Shown here in pieces: positions 1 to 7,661 of a stretch of DNA of 64,000 bases. The DNA lies in contig DASVWD010000053.1 in NCBI GenBank assembly GCA_036389795.1, positions 54,403-118,402 on the forward strand, in the 5' to 3' direction. Within the stretch, counting starts at the first letter, position 1. The number at the start of each line of letters is the position of its first letter. The notes beneath the pieces were generated by a model. That model searched no databases, was not told where the DNA came from, and was given only the letters and a program-made list of their open reading frames with translations. Source of the stretch: Longimicrobium sp. (GTDB taxonomy: Bacteria > Gemmatimonadota > Gemmatimonadetes > Longimicrobiales > Longimicrobiaceae). A program made the position numbers and the translations under genes.

Positions 1-55
1 GCTCCGCGACTACCTCTTCGCGGTCGCTGACGATCATGATTCGTCCGCTCAGCAT
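1..55 (-). CDS. Start of an unidentified gene, possibly a response regulator (partial)
   Basis: An ATG at 55 on the minus strand opens a frame that runs off the window edge after 18 codons, reading MLSGRIMIVSDREEVVAE. The hydrophobic strand followed by an acidic turn (IMIVSDREE) resembles the first beta-strand of a receiver domain. GGAG lies just upstream of the ATG. Only 18 residues are visible, so both the family and the gene call are tentative. Confidence 0.35.
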   Translation of the reverse strand, partial: MLSGRIMIVSDREEVVAE

Positions 56-71
56 GGCTCCAGCCTGGTGA

Positions 72-100
72 AAGTGCGAAGTGCGAGGTGCGGAGTGCTC
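72..100. repeat. Short GTGCGAA tandem array
   Basis: Imperfect tandem copies of the heptamer GTGCGAA (variants GTGCGAG, GTGCGGA). It is one of at least eight such arrays in intergenic gaps of this window. This one lies just upstream of the partial gene at the left edge. Confidence 0.75.
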
Positions 101-440
101 CCCCCGAACGGCCCGCGCGCCGGCCTTCCTTCCCCGACCCCGTGCGAATCGGGACGACGCGCGAGCCGCCCGGAGGAGCTCGGCGCGCCGTTCGCCCGGC
201 GGCGCCGCAGGTCGACTCGCGCCGGGACAATGCGAGCCGCGGGCCAGGCGGCATCGTCCGGTAAGTGTTTGTGGTGATTGTACTTGGGGGATCGGTGCGG
301 CCGGGCGAGGGTGTCGGGAGATCAGCCGCGCAGGTGTGGGGACGGAGCGCAAATCGAAGGGCTGCAAGCACTTGCGGCGGAGGGTCGGAAATCTGTACGC
401 GTCGCCTGCCGCTGTGTGACTCCTGGTTCGAAAAACGACA
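101..440. other. Gap with no supported gene
   Basis: About 340 bases between the heptamer array and the first inverted-repeat element. Short open frames exist on both strands, but none has a ribosome binding site or recognisable protein. No tRNA fold was found. Confidence 0.5.
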
Positions 441-530
441 AAGCCTCACGCAGAGTCAGCAGAGTCAGCAGAGAACTCATCACCCGGCGGGTTTTCCTCT
501 GCTTCCTCTGCGTGAGGCTTTTGTTTTTTC
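441..530. repeat. Dispersed inverted repeat, CACGCAGAG family, copy 1
   Basis: A long imperfect palindrome whose ends AAGCCTCACGCAGAG and CTCTGCGTGAGGCTT are exact reverse complements, with CAGAG-rich arms between. It is followed on the plus strand by TTGTTTTTTC, so its RNA would form a stem plus U-tract and could act as an intrinsic terminator. Eight copies of this family occur in the window, all intergenic. Confidence 0.85.
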
Positions 531-601
531 GGATCTCACGAATGTGACGGGGCGTCCCGATGGCCGGAGCGCCCCGTCATTGTTCTGATCGTCTTCTGAA
601 A

Positions 602-1204
602 TCAGCTTCCCGCCCGGCGGAAGACGACGTGGAAGCGCAGTGTCAGCTCGTCGCGCACGCGGGTCATCCCGCCCATGCGGGTCGGCGGGCGCATGCCGTA
701 CTCGGTGAACTTCGCCGGGAGCTGGCCGTCGACGGTGAGGGTGCCGTCCGACTGCGTCACGGTGGCGGGGATCTCCACCTCGCGCGTGGCCGCCTTGATG
801 GTGAGCCGCCCGTGCAGCGTCACCGCGCGCCCGCCCTCCGCCGCGCCCCCGGAGGGGGTGACGCGCTCCAGGACGAAGCGGATCCACGGGTACCGCTCGA
901 CCTCCATCTCGTCGCGCAGGTGCCGGTTGCGCAGCGCGATCCCCGTCCCGAAGCTCCCCGCGTCCACGCTCACCTCGCCGCGCGTCCCGGCGAGCGTCTC
1001 CGCGTCGCCCACGTCCACCCAGCCGCTCACCCGCTGCGCCCGCCCGCTGAAGCGCCCCATCGTGGCGCTCGCGTCGAACGACACGCGCGTCTCCGCCGGC
1101 ACCAGCTCGTAGCGCGTCTGCGCGGCGGCCGGGTCCGCGGCGGCGGCGAGGAGGACGGCGGTGCAGAGTGGGATCGACCGGCGGGCGAGGGACGGCGGGA
1201 CCAT
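602..1204 (-). CDS. YceI-family periplasmic protein
   Basis: A 200-residue protein with an N-terminal signal peptide (hydrophobic stretch ending at ADPAAAQ near residue 29) and then the lipocalin-like YceI barrel. Family marks are the opening YELVPAETRVSFDASATMG, the KAATREVEIPATV strand and the late ELTLRFHVVFRR strand. YceI proteins bind isoprenoid-type amphiphiles in the periplasm; the ligand here is unknown. The ATG is preceded by GGAGG at good spacing. It stands alone between an inverted repeat and the RNase H homologue. Function beyond the family is not indicated. Confidence 0.85.
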   Translation of the reverse strand: MVPPSLARRSIPLCTAVLLAAAADPAAAQTRYELVPAETRVSFDASATMGRFSGRAQRVSGWVDVGDAETLAGTRGEVSVDAGSFGTGIALRNRHLRDEMEVERYPWIRFVLERVTPSGGAAEGGRAVTLHGRLTIKAATREVEIPATVTQSDGTLTVDGQLPAKFTEYGMRPPTRMGGMTRVRDELTLRFHVVFRRAGS

Positions 1205-1359
1205 GCTCCACCTCCGGCGACGCGGATGGGATCGGCTGCGGGCAGGGACAGTCTACTCCACTGCGGCACCGGGGTTTCTCCAATCGGTCTCTCGCGCCGC
1301 CCGGGTTTCGTCACCGCGGAACGGTCGAGGCAGGCCTCGACCTGCGGAGTTCGACGTGG

Positions 1360-1962
1360 TCAGCGGCGCGGGGCGGCGCGGGCGGGCTTGAACTCGTAGT
1401 TCTCGGGCGGCATCGGGAAGTAGTCGAGGTAGCGCTCCTTCTCCTGCTCCTGGGCGATCCACTCTTCGAACTTGGACGGCACCAGGCCGCCGCTGTCGAT
1501 CTGCTTCGAGGCGGCGACGATGGCCAGGTGGTTGGCGTACTCGTTCTGCGGGTGGCCGGCGTGGCCCTTCACCCACTTCCACTCGATGCGGTGGCGGCGG
1601 GCGGCCTCCACCAGCGCGCGCCACGCCTCCAGGTTCTCGATCTCGCCCGTCTTGCGCTTCCACCCGCGCGCCGACCACCCGTGCACCCACTCGCTCATCC
1701 CGTCCACCAGGTAGCGGCTGTCGGTGGTGAACACCACGCGCGAGGGGCCCCTGAGCGCCTCCAGCGGGATCAGCGCGCTGCGGATGGCCATGCGGTTGTT
1801 GGTGGTGTCGGGCTCCGACGTCCAGAAGTCGCGCCGGATCCAGCCCTTCTGCAGGTGCCAGTACTCCACCACGCCGGCGGCGCCGCCGGGGCGCTTCTGG
1901 TGCTTGAACTGGTTCCCCAGGCAGCTCTCGTCGGCGTAGATGAAGACCAGCGGCTCGGACAT
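1360..1962 (-). CDS. RNase HI homologue with two altered catalytic positions
   Basis: A 200-residue RNase H-fold protein aligning along the RNase HI core, with a roughly 45-residue C-terminal extension ending in basic residues. The family would cleave RNA in RNA-DNA hybrids using four carboxylates and a histidine. Asp11 (YADES), Asp81 (TTDSRYL) and His134 (VKGHAGH) are present. The conserved Glu of the NRME motif is Ala59 (NNRMAIRSA), and the last Asp of the NExxD motif is Asn144 (NEYANHLA). Loss of the Glu normally abolishes cleavage, whereas Asn at the last site is tolerated in the E. coli enzyme. It may bind hybrids without cutting them. The start is an ATG after GGGAGAGGG. Confidence 0.85.
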   Translation of the reverse strand: MSEPLVFIYADESCLGNQFKHQKRPGGAAGVVEYWHLQKGWIRRDFWTSEPDTTNNRMAIRSALIPLEALRGPSRVVFTTDSRYLVDGMSEWVHGWSARGWKRKTGEIENLEAWRALVEAARRHRIEWKWVKGHAGHPQNEYANHLAIVAASKQIDSGGLVPSKFEEWIAQEQEKERYLDYFPMPPENYEFKPARAAPRR

Positions 1963-2100
1963 CCCTCTCCCGGGGCGAAAGGCGGCGGACGGCGGAGCGG
2001 AAATCTACCCCGGTCCTCACCGCCTGCCAAACCCGGCCCGGTCATCGTAATGCCCGATGCGGGTGAATAGAGGGTGATCAGAAGTGGCGTCAGGCATCCG

Positions 2101-2168
2101 CTCGATTCACCACCCACCAGGAGGGTCGAGTAGATCCCTCGGGTCGCTACCGCTCCCCTCGGGATGAC
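2101..2168. repeat. Partial TGTCAT-type inverted-repeat element (right half)
   Basis: Carries the internal GAGTAGATCCCTCGG block and the right terminal repeat CCCTCGGGATGACA found in the full-length elements at 11373, 13190, 24683 and 53036. The left half is absent or too diverged to recognise. Confidence 0.6.
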
Positions 2169-2190
2169 ACCGTTTGGAGCAACGGACTTG

Positions 2191-2230
2191 CTCCGCACTC
2201 ACGCACTCACGCACTTCGCACTTCGCACTC
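2191..2230. repeat. TTCGCAC tandem array upstream of carA
   Basis: Copies of TTCGCAC and CTCACGCA (reverse complement of GTGCGAA) ending about 95 bases before the carA start. It directly follows the half-element ending at 2168, the same order seen before miaA. Confidence 0.7.
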
Positions 2231-2324
2231 CCGTCCTTGACACCCCGCCCGCCGCCGGTAGATTCACGCGGCCCGCAACTGCGCGGCGCCCTTGCACTTG
2301 GAGCGCACCGACAGGGAGGCCGGG

Positions 2325-3452
2325 GTGGCCGAGCCCGCCGTTCTGATGCTGGAGGATGGACGCACCTTCCGCGGGGAGGCGCACGGCGCCCCCGGCACCG
2401 CGTTCGGCGAGGTGGTCTTCAACACCTCGATGACCGGGTACCAGGAGGTCCTCACCGACCCCTCGTACACGGGCCAGCTGGTCACCATGACGTACCCGCT
2501 CATCGGGAACTACGGCGCCAACCCCGAAGACCAGGAGTCGGCGCGCCCCCAGGTGGCGGGCTTCGTGATCCACGAGGCGCCGCCCCGCTACAGCAACTGG
2601 CGCGCGCGGGAGTCGCTGGACGACTACCTGAAGCGCCACGGCGTGGTGGCCATCTGCGGCGTCGACACGCGCGCGCTCACCCGCCACATCCGCTCGCTGG
2701 GCGCCATGCGCGGCGCCATCGCCCCCGCGCGGGCGCCCGCGGACGAGCTGCTCGAGCGGATCCACGCCCAGCCGCCGATGTGCGGGCTCGACCTGGCCGA
2801 CGAGGTGTCGACGCCCGAGCGCTACGTGGTCCCCGCGGTGGGAGAAACGCGCTTCCGCGTGCTGGCGTACGACTTCGGCGTCAAGTCGCACTCGCTGCAG
2901 CTCCTGGCGCAGCGCGGGTGCGAGGTCACGGTGATCCCCTCGTCCACCCCGGCCGGCGAGCTGGTGGCCGCGGGCGCCGACGGGCTCTTCATCTCCAACG
3001 GCCCCGGCGACCCCGAGGCCGTCCCCCACGCCCTCGACTCGATCCGCGCGCTGGCGGCCGGGGACACGCCCGTCTTCGGCATCTGCCTGGGGCACCAGCT
3101 GATCGCGCGCGCCTTCGGGGCGCACACCTACAAGCTGCTGTACGGCCACCGCGGCGGGAACCACCCGGTGCGGCGCCTGGCCGACGGCGCGGTGGAGATC
3201 ACGGCGCAGAACCACGGCTTCGCGGTGGAGGGTGGTGAGGAGGGGATCCCCGGCGCGCCCGACCTCAGGGTCACGCACGTGAACCTGAACGACGGCACCG
3301 TGGAGGGGCTCGAGCACACCGCCCAGCCGGTGTTCTCGGTGCAGTACCACCCCGAGAGCGCGCCCGGCCCGCACGACTCCCGCTATCTCTTTGACCGCTT
3401 TGTGGATGAGATGGCGAAGCGCTCCGCGCGGGCCGCCGCACGGAATGCTTGA
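2325..3452 (+). CDS. carA: Carbamoyl-phosphate synthase small subunit
   Basis: A 375-residue glutaminase subunit that hydrolyses glutamine and channels ammonia to CarB for carbamoyl phosphate, feeding arginine and pyrimidine synthesis. The N-terminal CarA domain shows VVFNTSMTGYQEVLTDPSY. The class I amidotransferase domain follows, with the nucleophile Cys in GICLGHQL and the His/Glu pair in QYHPES. I chose the GTG at 2325 because AGGGAGG sits 7 bases upstream and the protein then starts like other CarA proteins (AEPAVLMLEDGRTF). An upstream TTG at 2292 is less likely. carB is not in the window. Confidence 0.97.
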   Translation: MAEPAVLMLEDGRTFRGEAHGAPGTAFGEVVFNTSMTGYQEVLTDPSYTGQLVTMTYPLIGNYGANPEDQESARPQVAGFVIHEAPPRYSNWRARESLDDYLKRHGVVAICGVDTRALTRHIRSLGAMRGAIAPARAPADELLERIHAQPPMCGLDLADEVSTPERYVVPAVGETRFRVLAYDFGVKSHSLQLLAQRGCEVTVIPSSTPAGELVAAGADGLFISNGPGDPEAVPHALDSIRALAAGDTPVFGICLGHQLIARAFGAHTYKLLYGHRGGNHPVRRLADGAVEITAQNHGFAVEGGEEGIPGAPDLRVTHVNLNDGTVEGLEHTAQPVFSVQYHPESAPGPHDSRYLFDRFVDEMAKRSARAAARNA

Positions 3453-3477
3453 CGGAACAGACGGCGCGGATTATCCT
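3449..3477 (+). promoter_or_regulatory. Candidate sigma-70 promoter for the HU-type gene
   Basis: TTGACG and TATCCT are separated by 17 bases. The -35 box overlaps the carA stop codon. The nearest downstream gene on this strand is the HU/IHF gene at 3768, giving a leader of about 285 bases. Pattern match only. Confidence 0.45.
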
Positions 3478-3767
3478 TCCGCCTTATAAGTCACCGTCTA
3501 CCACTTCCTTACGCTCTCTCGCCCCGCGCAGGAGCCCGCCGGCCGCCTCGGCCCGAACCGCTTTCCTGCCGCACCCCGAGTGACGCCGTCCCGCGCGGGA
3601 AGGGGCGCGAAACGCCCGGTGTATTCGGACCGAGCCGTGCCGAAGTGACGGGACCTATGCTCCGCCTGGAGGGATCAGGGCGGAATCCCCAGCCAGCCGC
3701 ACGCCCGCGGCGCGCACCGAACCGGGGCGCCAGGCCCCAGCTTCCAGAACCTCCAGGAGGAGCATCC

Positions 3768-4061
3768 ATGACCAAGGCGGATCTTGTCCAGCGGGTCGCC
3801 GACACCATCGGCCCGGGGGTCACCAAGCGCGACTGCGCGGTGGTGGTCGACGCGTTCCTGAACGCCATCAAGGACGCGATGGGCGAGCACCAGAACATCG
3901 AGATCCGGGGCTTCGGCACCTTCAAGGTCCGCGAGCGCAAGAGCCGGCTGGCGCGCAACCCGCGCACCGGCGACCCCGTCGAGGTGCCGCCGCGCGCGGT
4001 GCCGGTGTTCAAGCCCTCGAAGGAGCTGCGCGCCCTGGTCGAGGAGCGCCCGCTCGTCTGA
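3768..4061 (+). CDS. HU/IHF-family DNA-binding protein
   Basis: A 97-residue nucleoid protein of the normal length for this family. HU and IHF dimers bend DNA with two beta-ribbon arms. Seen here: N-terminal MTKADLVQRVADTIG, the conserved core EIRGFGTFKVRERKSR, and the arm RNPRTGDPVEVPPRAVPVFKPSKEL. The IHF-like GFGTF and RNP motifs are intact. The ATG at 3768 follows AGGAGG with 7-base spacing. A strong hairpin follows the stop at 4097. HU and IHF cannot be told apart from sequence alone. Confidence 0.95.
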   Translation: MTKADLVQRVADTIGPGVTKRDCAVVVDAFLNAIKDAMGEHQNIEIRGFGTFKVRERKSRLARNPRTGDPVEVPPRAVPVFKPSKELRALVEERPLV

Positions 4062-4096
4062 GCCGGGCCCTCCCCCGGGCCCTGCCTCGCACCGAT

Positions 4097-4135
4097 CGGC
4101 GCCCGTCCCCTGCACCGGGGGCGGGCGCCGTTCTT
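4097..4135 (+). terminator. Intrinsic terminator after the HU-type gene
   Basis: CGGCGCCCGTCCCC pairs with GGGGGCGGGCGCCG (one wobble), followed by TTCTT. It lies 36 bases after the stop codon of the HU-type gene. Confidence 0.8.
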
Positions 4136-4173
4136 GCGTTGGACGGGTGGGCCACCCCTGGAGGAGCCCGCCC

Positions 4174-4371
4174 ATGCCGCACCCGATCCCCCGCGACGAG
4201 TCGCCGCACCGCGGCCGCGCCGAAGACCGGCGCCGCCTCGGACCCTATGAGACCGTCTACGACATCCGCCGCGGCTACGACCTGCCCGTGCGCGAGCGCC
4301 GCCGCGGCGCCGGGGACGTGCTGCTCTTCCGCGGGCGCGAGGAGGAGGGGGCGGGTGGCAAGGGCGGATGA
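4174..4371 (+). CDS. Small hypothetical protein
   Basis: A 65-codon frame with GGAGG 9 bases before the ATG. The product is very polar and arginine-rich (PRDESPHRGRAEDRRR) with no membrane segment or known domain; the central YETVYDIRRGYDLPVRERRR looks more ordered. It follows the terminator at 4097. The ribosome site and codon use support translation, but no family is recognised. Its 3' end runs into a dispersed repeat, so the C-terminal GGKGG tail may not be conserved. Confidence 0.45.
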   Translation: MPHPIPRDESPHRGRAEDRRRLGPYETVYDIRRGYDLPVRERRRGAGDVLLFRGREEEGAGGKGG

Positions 4372-4452
4372 ATCCGCGGCTACAACCACGGAAAGCCTCG
4401 CCTGACGGGCATCGCCCCGGAGACTGGTTCGGTGAGGGCGAGGCTTCAACAG
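4364..4452. repeat. GCGAGGCTT hairpin repeat family, copy 1
   Basis: Contains CCGCGGCTACAACCACGG, AAAGCCTCGCC and GGCGAGGCTTCAAC, matching the copies at 16393, 49194, 50966 and 54294. AGCCTCGCC and GGCGAGGCT are inverted. Confidence 0.65.
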
Positions 4453-4480
4453 CATGGGAGACTGGCAGGCCCGTGCTGTC

Positions 4481-4517
4481 TCGCACTTAGCACTCAGGAC
4501 TTCGCACTTCGCACTCG
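4481..4517. repeat. TTCGCAC tandem array
   Basis: Degenerate TTCGCAC copies ending 12 bases before the ATG of the next gene. The array occupies the region where its ribosome binding site would normally lie. Confidence 0.7.
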
Positions 4518-4528
4518 GGGTTCACGCC

Positions 4529-4834
4529 ATGCTGATCCAGGAAGTGCTGACGGAGCTCCCCGCCGAGGAGGTGATCCAGCGCGCGCGGGACTGGTTCACG
4601 CTCAGGCTGACGCCGTACGCGGCGTTCACGGAAGACGCGGGGCCCACCCACATCAAGCTCACCACCGAGGCGGGCGAGGTGACGATCGGGGCGGGGAAGC
4701 AGGGCGACCGCACCCTGGTGCGCGGCTCCACCTCGCGCCTGCACCACGAGTTGTCGCAGTTCCTCTCCACGCTCGCCCCGCCCGAGGAGGTGCGCCAGAG
4801 CGTCCCCGGCCCCGGTGCGTCCGGCGCGGGGTGA
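4529..4834 (+). CDS. Hypothetical protein of about 100 residues
   Basis: A 101-residue soluble protein starting MLIQEVLTELPAEEVIQRARDWF. The core alternates short strands (HIKLTTEAGEVTIGAG, DRTLVRGSTSRLHHELSQFL), suggesting a small alpha-beta fold. The last 20 residues are Pro/Gly-rich and probably disordered. No catalytic motif is visible. There is no obvious Shine-Dalgarno site because the heptamer array immediately precedes the ATG. Codon use and length support a real gene; the function is unknown. Confidence 0.7.
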   Translation: MLIQEVLTELPAEEVIQRARDWFTLRLTPYAAFTEDAGPTHIKLTTEAGEVTIGAGKQGDRTLVRGSTSRLHHELSQFLSTLAPPEEVRQSVPGPGASGAG

Positions 4835-4866
4835 GCCTTTGCCCTGGCCATCTCTGGAATAAGAAT

Positions 4867-4933
4867 TCACGCAGAGCAGCAGAGTCAGCAGAGAACGACG
4901 GTTTTCCTCTGCTGACTCTGCTGCTTTGCGTGA
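4867..4933. repeat. CACGCAGAG-family inverted repeat, copy 2
   Basis: TCACGCAGAGCAGCAGAG pairs through a stem of about 27 bp with CTCTGCTGCTTTGCGTGA around a short GAACGACGGTTTTC loop. One of eight family members. Confidence 0.85.
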
Positions 4934-5070
4934 GCCATCGTCGATCTCGATCCTGAGCGAATCCCGGCCGATGGGAACCCGGGCTGCCTCCGCGAGCTTC
5001 CGTCGATAGAGGCTCGCGCCGAACCCCGCGTCCGTGGCGGGGTACCCTCCCGCGCGTTATCGTTCGAACG

Positions 5071-5337
5071 ATGCCCAACCTGGAACCGCCGATGATCGTC
5101 CGCTCGCTCTTCTTCGCCCAGTACCGCGAGCTCGCCGGCGCCGACGAGCTCCGCGTGGAGCTGCCGCCGGGGGCGAGCGTGGCCGATCTCGTCGCCGAGC
5201 TGCGCGCGCGGGCGAACGGGCTGTCGTCGCTCCCCGCCGCCCCGCTGGTGGCCGTCAACATGGACTACGCGCCCCTCGCCACGCGGCTCGAGCATGGCGA
5301 CGAGGTGGCGTTCATCCCGCCCGTGGCCGGGGGGTGA
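5071..5337 (+). CDS. moaD: Molybdopterin synthase small subunit MoaD
   Basis: An 88-residue ubiquitin-like sulfur carrier with the essential C-terminal Gly-Gly (FIPPVAGG). MoaD is adenylated and thiocarboxylated at that glycine, then donates sulfur to precursor Z on MoaE. The core VRSLFFAQYRELAGADELRVELPPGASVADLV is typical. Two ATGs are possible: 5071, and 5092 (MIVRSLFF), which fits the family N-terminus better. Neither has a strong ribosome site. moaE follows 1 base after the stop, so translation is probably coupled. Confidence 0.92.
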   Translation: MPNLEPPMIVRSLFFAQYRELAGADELRVELPPGASVADLVAELRARANGLSSLPAAPLVAVNMDYAPLATRLEHGDEVAFIPPVAGG

Positions 5338-5338
5338 G

Positions 5339-5800
5339 GTGGCCGCCGCGTACGCCGCCGTGACGCCCGAGCCGCTCGACGCGGCGCGCCTGCTGGCCGA
5401 CACGCTCTCGCCCGCGGACGGCGCCGCCGTGCTCTTCTGGGGCGTGGTCCGCAACGAGAACGACGGCCGCGCCGTGACCCACCTGGAATACCACGCCTAC
5501 GCCGGGATGGCCGAGCGGCAGATGCACCGCATCGCCGAGGAGGCCATCGCGCGCTTCGGCACCGGCGACATCCGCGTGGTGCACCGCGTGGGCGACCTGC
5601 GGGTGGGCGAGGCGAGCGTGGCCGTCGTCGTGGCCTCGCCGCACCGGGGCGAGGCGTACCAGGCGTCGCGCTACGTGATCGAGGAGCTCAAGAAGCGCGT
5701 CCCCGTCTGGAAGCGCGAGGGGTACGCGGAGGGCGGCAGCGAGTGGGTGCCCGGCTTCACCGCGAGCGCGGCGGAAGTGGCCGAAGGGAGGCCGCTGTGA
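5339..5800 (+). CDS. moaE: Molybdopterin synthase catalytic subunit MoaE
   Basis: A 153-residue protein that inserts two sulfurs into cyclic pyranopterin monophosphate using the MoaD thiocarboxylate. Family marks are VLFWGVVRNENDG, THLEYHAYAGMAERQM, SPHRGEAYQASRYVIEELKK and the active-site Lys in VPVWKREGY. I place the start at GTG 5339, one base after the moaD stop and just after GGGGTGAG; the frame is open further upstream but would overlap moaD. Its stop overlaps the moaA start by 4 bases (GTGA). Confidence 0.95.
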   Translation: MAAAYAAVTPEPLDAARLLADTLSPADGAAVLFWGVVRNENDGRAVTHLEYHAYAGMAERQMHRIAEEAIARFGTGDIRVVHRVGDLRVGEASVAVVVASPHRGEAYQASRYVIEELKKRVPVWKREGYAEGGSEWVPGFTASAAEVAEGRPL

Positions 5801-6849
5801 GCGCGCTGGTGCAGCTCGGCGGGCGCCACCCGGCGGTGGCCGAGAGGGCCGTCCCCGAGCAGGGGCCGATGCACGACGGCTTCGGGCGGCGCATCGAGTA
5901 CCTGCGCATCTCCGTCACCGACAAGTGCAACCTGCGCTGCGTCTACTGCATGCCCGTGGAGGGGCTGCCGTGGCTGAAGCGCGAGGAGCTGCTCTCGTAC
6001 GAGGAGATCGCCGAGGTCGTGCGGGTGATGGCGGGGATGGGCCTCAGGAAGGTGCGCATCACCGGTGGTGAGCCGCTGGTCCGCCGCGACCTGGCGGCGC
6101 TCGTGCGCATGCTGCGCGCGGTGGACGGCATCGCCGACATCGCGGTCTCCACCAACGCGGTGCTGCTGGAGGAGCAGGCCGGCGAGCTGCGGAAGGCGGG
6201 GGTGGACCGGCTGAACGTCTCGCTCGACTCGCTGCGCCCCGACCGCATCGACGCCATCGCCCGCCGCCCCGGGAGCGCGGCGGCGATCCTGCGCGGGCTG
6301 GACGCCGCCGAGCGCGTCGGCTTCGCGCCGATCAAGGTCAACTGCGTGGTGATGCGCGGCCGCAACGACGACGAGGTGGAGGACTTCGCGGCCGTCACCC
6401 GCGAGCGCCCCTGGCACGTGCGCTTCATCGAGGTGATGCCCACGGGCGACAACCTGGGCGTCTCGCGCGACGAGTACGTCTCCAGCGACGAGGTGCTGGC
6501 GCGGGTGCGGACGATCGGCGCGCTGGAGCCGGTGGCGGGCCCGCCGGGGAACGGGCCTGCGCGCTACTGGGCCTTCCCCGGCGCCGCGGGGACGGTGGGC
6601 GTCATCACCCCGATGAGCCACAACTACTGCGGGAGCTGCAACCGCATGCGGCTCACGGCCGACGGCCAGCTCCGCCCCTGCCTGTTCGGATCGATCCAGA
6701 CCGACCTGCGCGACGCGCTCCGCCGCGGCGAGCCGATCGAGCCGCTGGTGCGCCGGACGCTGCGCATCAAGCCCGAGCGCCACTGGCTCGTCCAGGGGAG
6801 CGACGAGGGGAGCGGCGGCCTGCTGGCGCTCTCGCAGGTGGGGGGATGA
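5797..6849 (+). CDS. moaA: GTP 3',8-cyclase MoaA
   Basis: A 350-residue radical SAM enzyme for the first step of molybdenum cofactor synthesis, GTP to 3',8-cyclo-GTP. The N-terminal radical SAM cluster is CNLRCVYC. The C-terminal GTP-binding cluster is CGSCNRMRL...LRPCLF, and the protein ends in Gly-Gly as in functional MoaA. The GTG at 5797 overlaps the moaE stop and has AGGGAGG 6 bases upstream. The moaD-moaE-moaA order implies a molybdoenzyme elsewhere in the genome. moaC, moaB and moeA are not in the window. Confidence 0.96.
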   Translation: MSALVQLGGRHPAVAERAVPEQGPMHDGFGRRIEYLRISVTDKCNLRCVYCMPVEGLPWLKREELLSYEEIAEVVRVMAGMGLRKVRITGGEPLVRRDLAALVRMLRAVDGIADIAVSTNAVLLEEQAGELRKAGVDRLNVSLDSLRPDRIDAIARRPGSAAAILRGLDAAERVGFAPIKVNCVVMRGRNDDEVEDFAAVTRERPWHVRFIEVMPTGDNLGVSRDEYVSSDEVLARVRTIGALEPVAGPPGNGPARYWAFPGAAGTVGVITPMSHNYCGSCNRMRLTADGQLRPCLFGSIQTDLRDALRRGEPIEPLVRRTLRIKPERHWLVQGSDEGSGGLLALSQVGG

Positions 6850-6905
6850 GGGGCTTGTCCGGAAGCGTACGTTTCAGCTTGTCCGCGGATGGGAGATGAA
6901 CTGCG

Positions 6906-7148
6906 ATGCGAGCACGCGTACAGAAGTGGGACGACGACCTCGCCCTTCGGATCCCCAAAGCCCTGGCAGACATGTCGACACTCGAGGAAGGCTCGGACGT
7001 GGAGCTCACGATCGAGGCGGACCATCTGGTCGTCACGCCCGTTCGCAGGCGGAAGTACACGCTGGATGAGCTTCTCGCTCAGGTGGACGAGAACGATCTG
7101 CATCCCGAGGTGGATACCGGGCCCAGCGTTGGGGAGGAGGCCTGGTGA
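6906..7148 (+). CDS. mazE: MazE-like antitoxin
   Basis: An 80-residue AbrB/SpoVT-type swapped-hairpin protein: WDDDLALRIPKALADM then GSDVELTIEADHLVVTPVRR, the DNA-binding half. The acidic C-terminus (LDELLAQVDENDLHPEVDTG) is the usual toxin-wrapping tail. It binds its own promoter and neutralises MazF. Its stop overlaps the mazF GTG by 4 bases. Confidence 0.92.
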   Translation: MRARVQKWDDDLALRIPKALADMSTLEEGSDVELTIEADHLVVTPVRRRKYTLDELLAQVDENDLHPEVDTGPSVGEEAW

Positions 7149-7498
7149 GTGCTCCCGGGAGTTACATTCCCGGGCGCGGCGATCTCGTCTGGATCGACTT
7201 TGATCCTCAGGCAGGACATGAGCAGGCAGGTCGCCGTCCGGCGGTCGTGATCTCGCCCTTTGCCTACAATGGAAAGCTGAGTCTCGCTCTGCTCTGCCCC
7301 GTTACCTCTAAGGTGAAAGGGCAGCCTTTCGAGGTGCCGATTCCACCGGGAGGTCGGGTTACGGGCGTGGTTCTGGCTGATCAGGTGAAGAGTCTGGATT
7401 GGCGTGCGCGGCGGGCTGTCTTCATCGAGAAGCTCTCTCCGGAATCAGTCGCCGAGATCTTGGAGCGGCTACTTCCTCTCCTTGAGCCCACCGCGTAG
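7145..7498 (+). CDS. mazF: MazF-like endoribonuclease toxin
   Basis: A 117-residue PemK/MazF-fold ribosome-independent mRNA interferase. The opening PGRGDLVWIDFDPQAGHEQAGRRPAVVIS has the conserved GDLVW strand and the catalytic Arg region. CPVTSKVKGQPFEVP and VVLADQVKSLDW are the other core motifs, with Thr before SK. The GTG start overlaps the mazE stop, giving antitoxin-first translational coupling. A hairpin at 7534 follows. Confidence 0.93.
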   Translation: MSAPGSYIPGRGDLVWIDFDPQAGHEQAGRRPAVVISPFAYNGKLSLALLCPVTSKVKGQPFEVPIPPGGRVTGVVLADQVKSLDWRARRAVFIEKLSPESVAEILERLLPLLEPTA

Positions 7499-7533
7499 AC
7501 TGGCAGGACGATCCGAACGGGAACTCGATATGA

Positions 7534-7560
7534 ATCGGCCGCTCTGTTCGAGCGGCCGAT
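7534..7560 (+). terminator. Hairpin after mazF
   Basis: ATCGGCCGCTC and GAGCGGCCGAT are exact inverted repeats around a 5-base loop, 36 bases after the mazF stop. No T-tract follows. Confidence 0.6.
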
Positions 7561-7584
7561 CTCGTCATCTGCGGCAGGTTGTAG

Positions 7585-7661
7585 GCACACGAGCACAGAC
7601 GACCGCGGCGGGGCGGCGGGAGAGGGAGATGGCCGGGTCGGATCAGCTTCGACGAGCCGCG
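7585..7661 (+). repeat. Decayed duplicate of the 5' end of the glutamine-synthetase-like gene
   Basis: Matches 9893..9970 at roughly 86 percent by hand alignment, with one single-base gap. The shared blocks include ACCGCGGCGGGGCGGC and GGATCAGCTTCGACGAG. The ATG of the intact copy reads ACA here and the gap breaks the frame, so this copy cannot be translated. It sits on the far side of a 2.2-kb insert carrying the phosphotransferase, HEPN and MNT genes. The stop and last codons of the phosphotransferase gene lie inside it. Confidence 0.8.

Noticed and set aside
405..440. Possible tRNA 3' half (GGTTCGAAA)
   Set aside because: No acceptor, D or anticodon stems can be built upstream; the match is to the T-loop consensus only.
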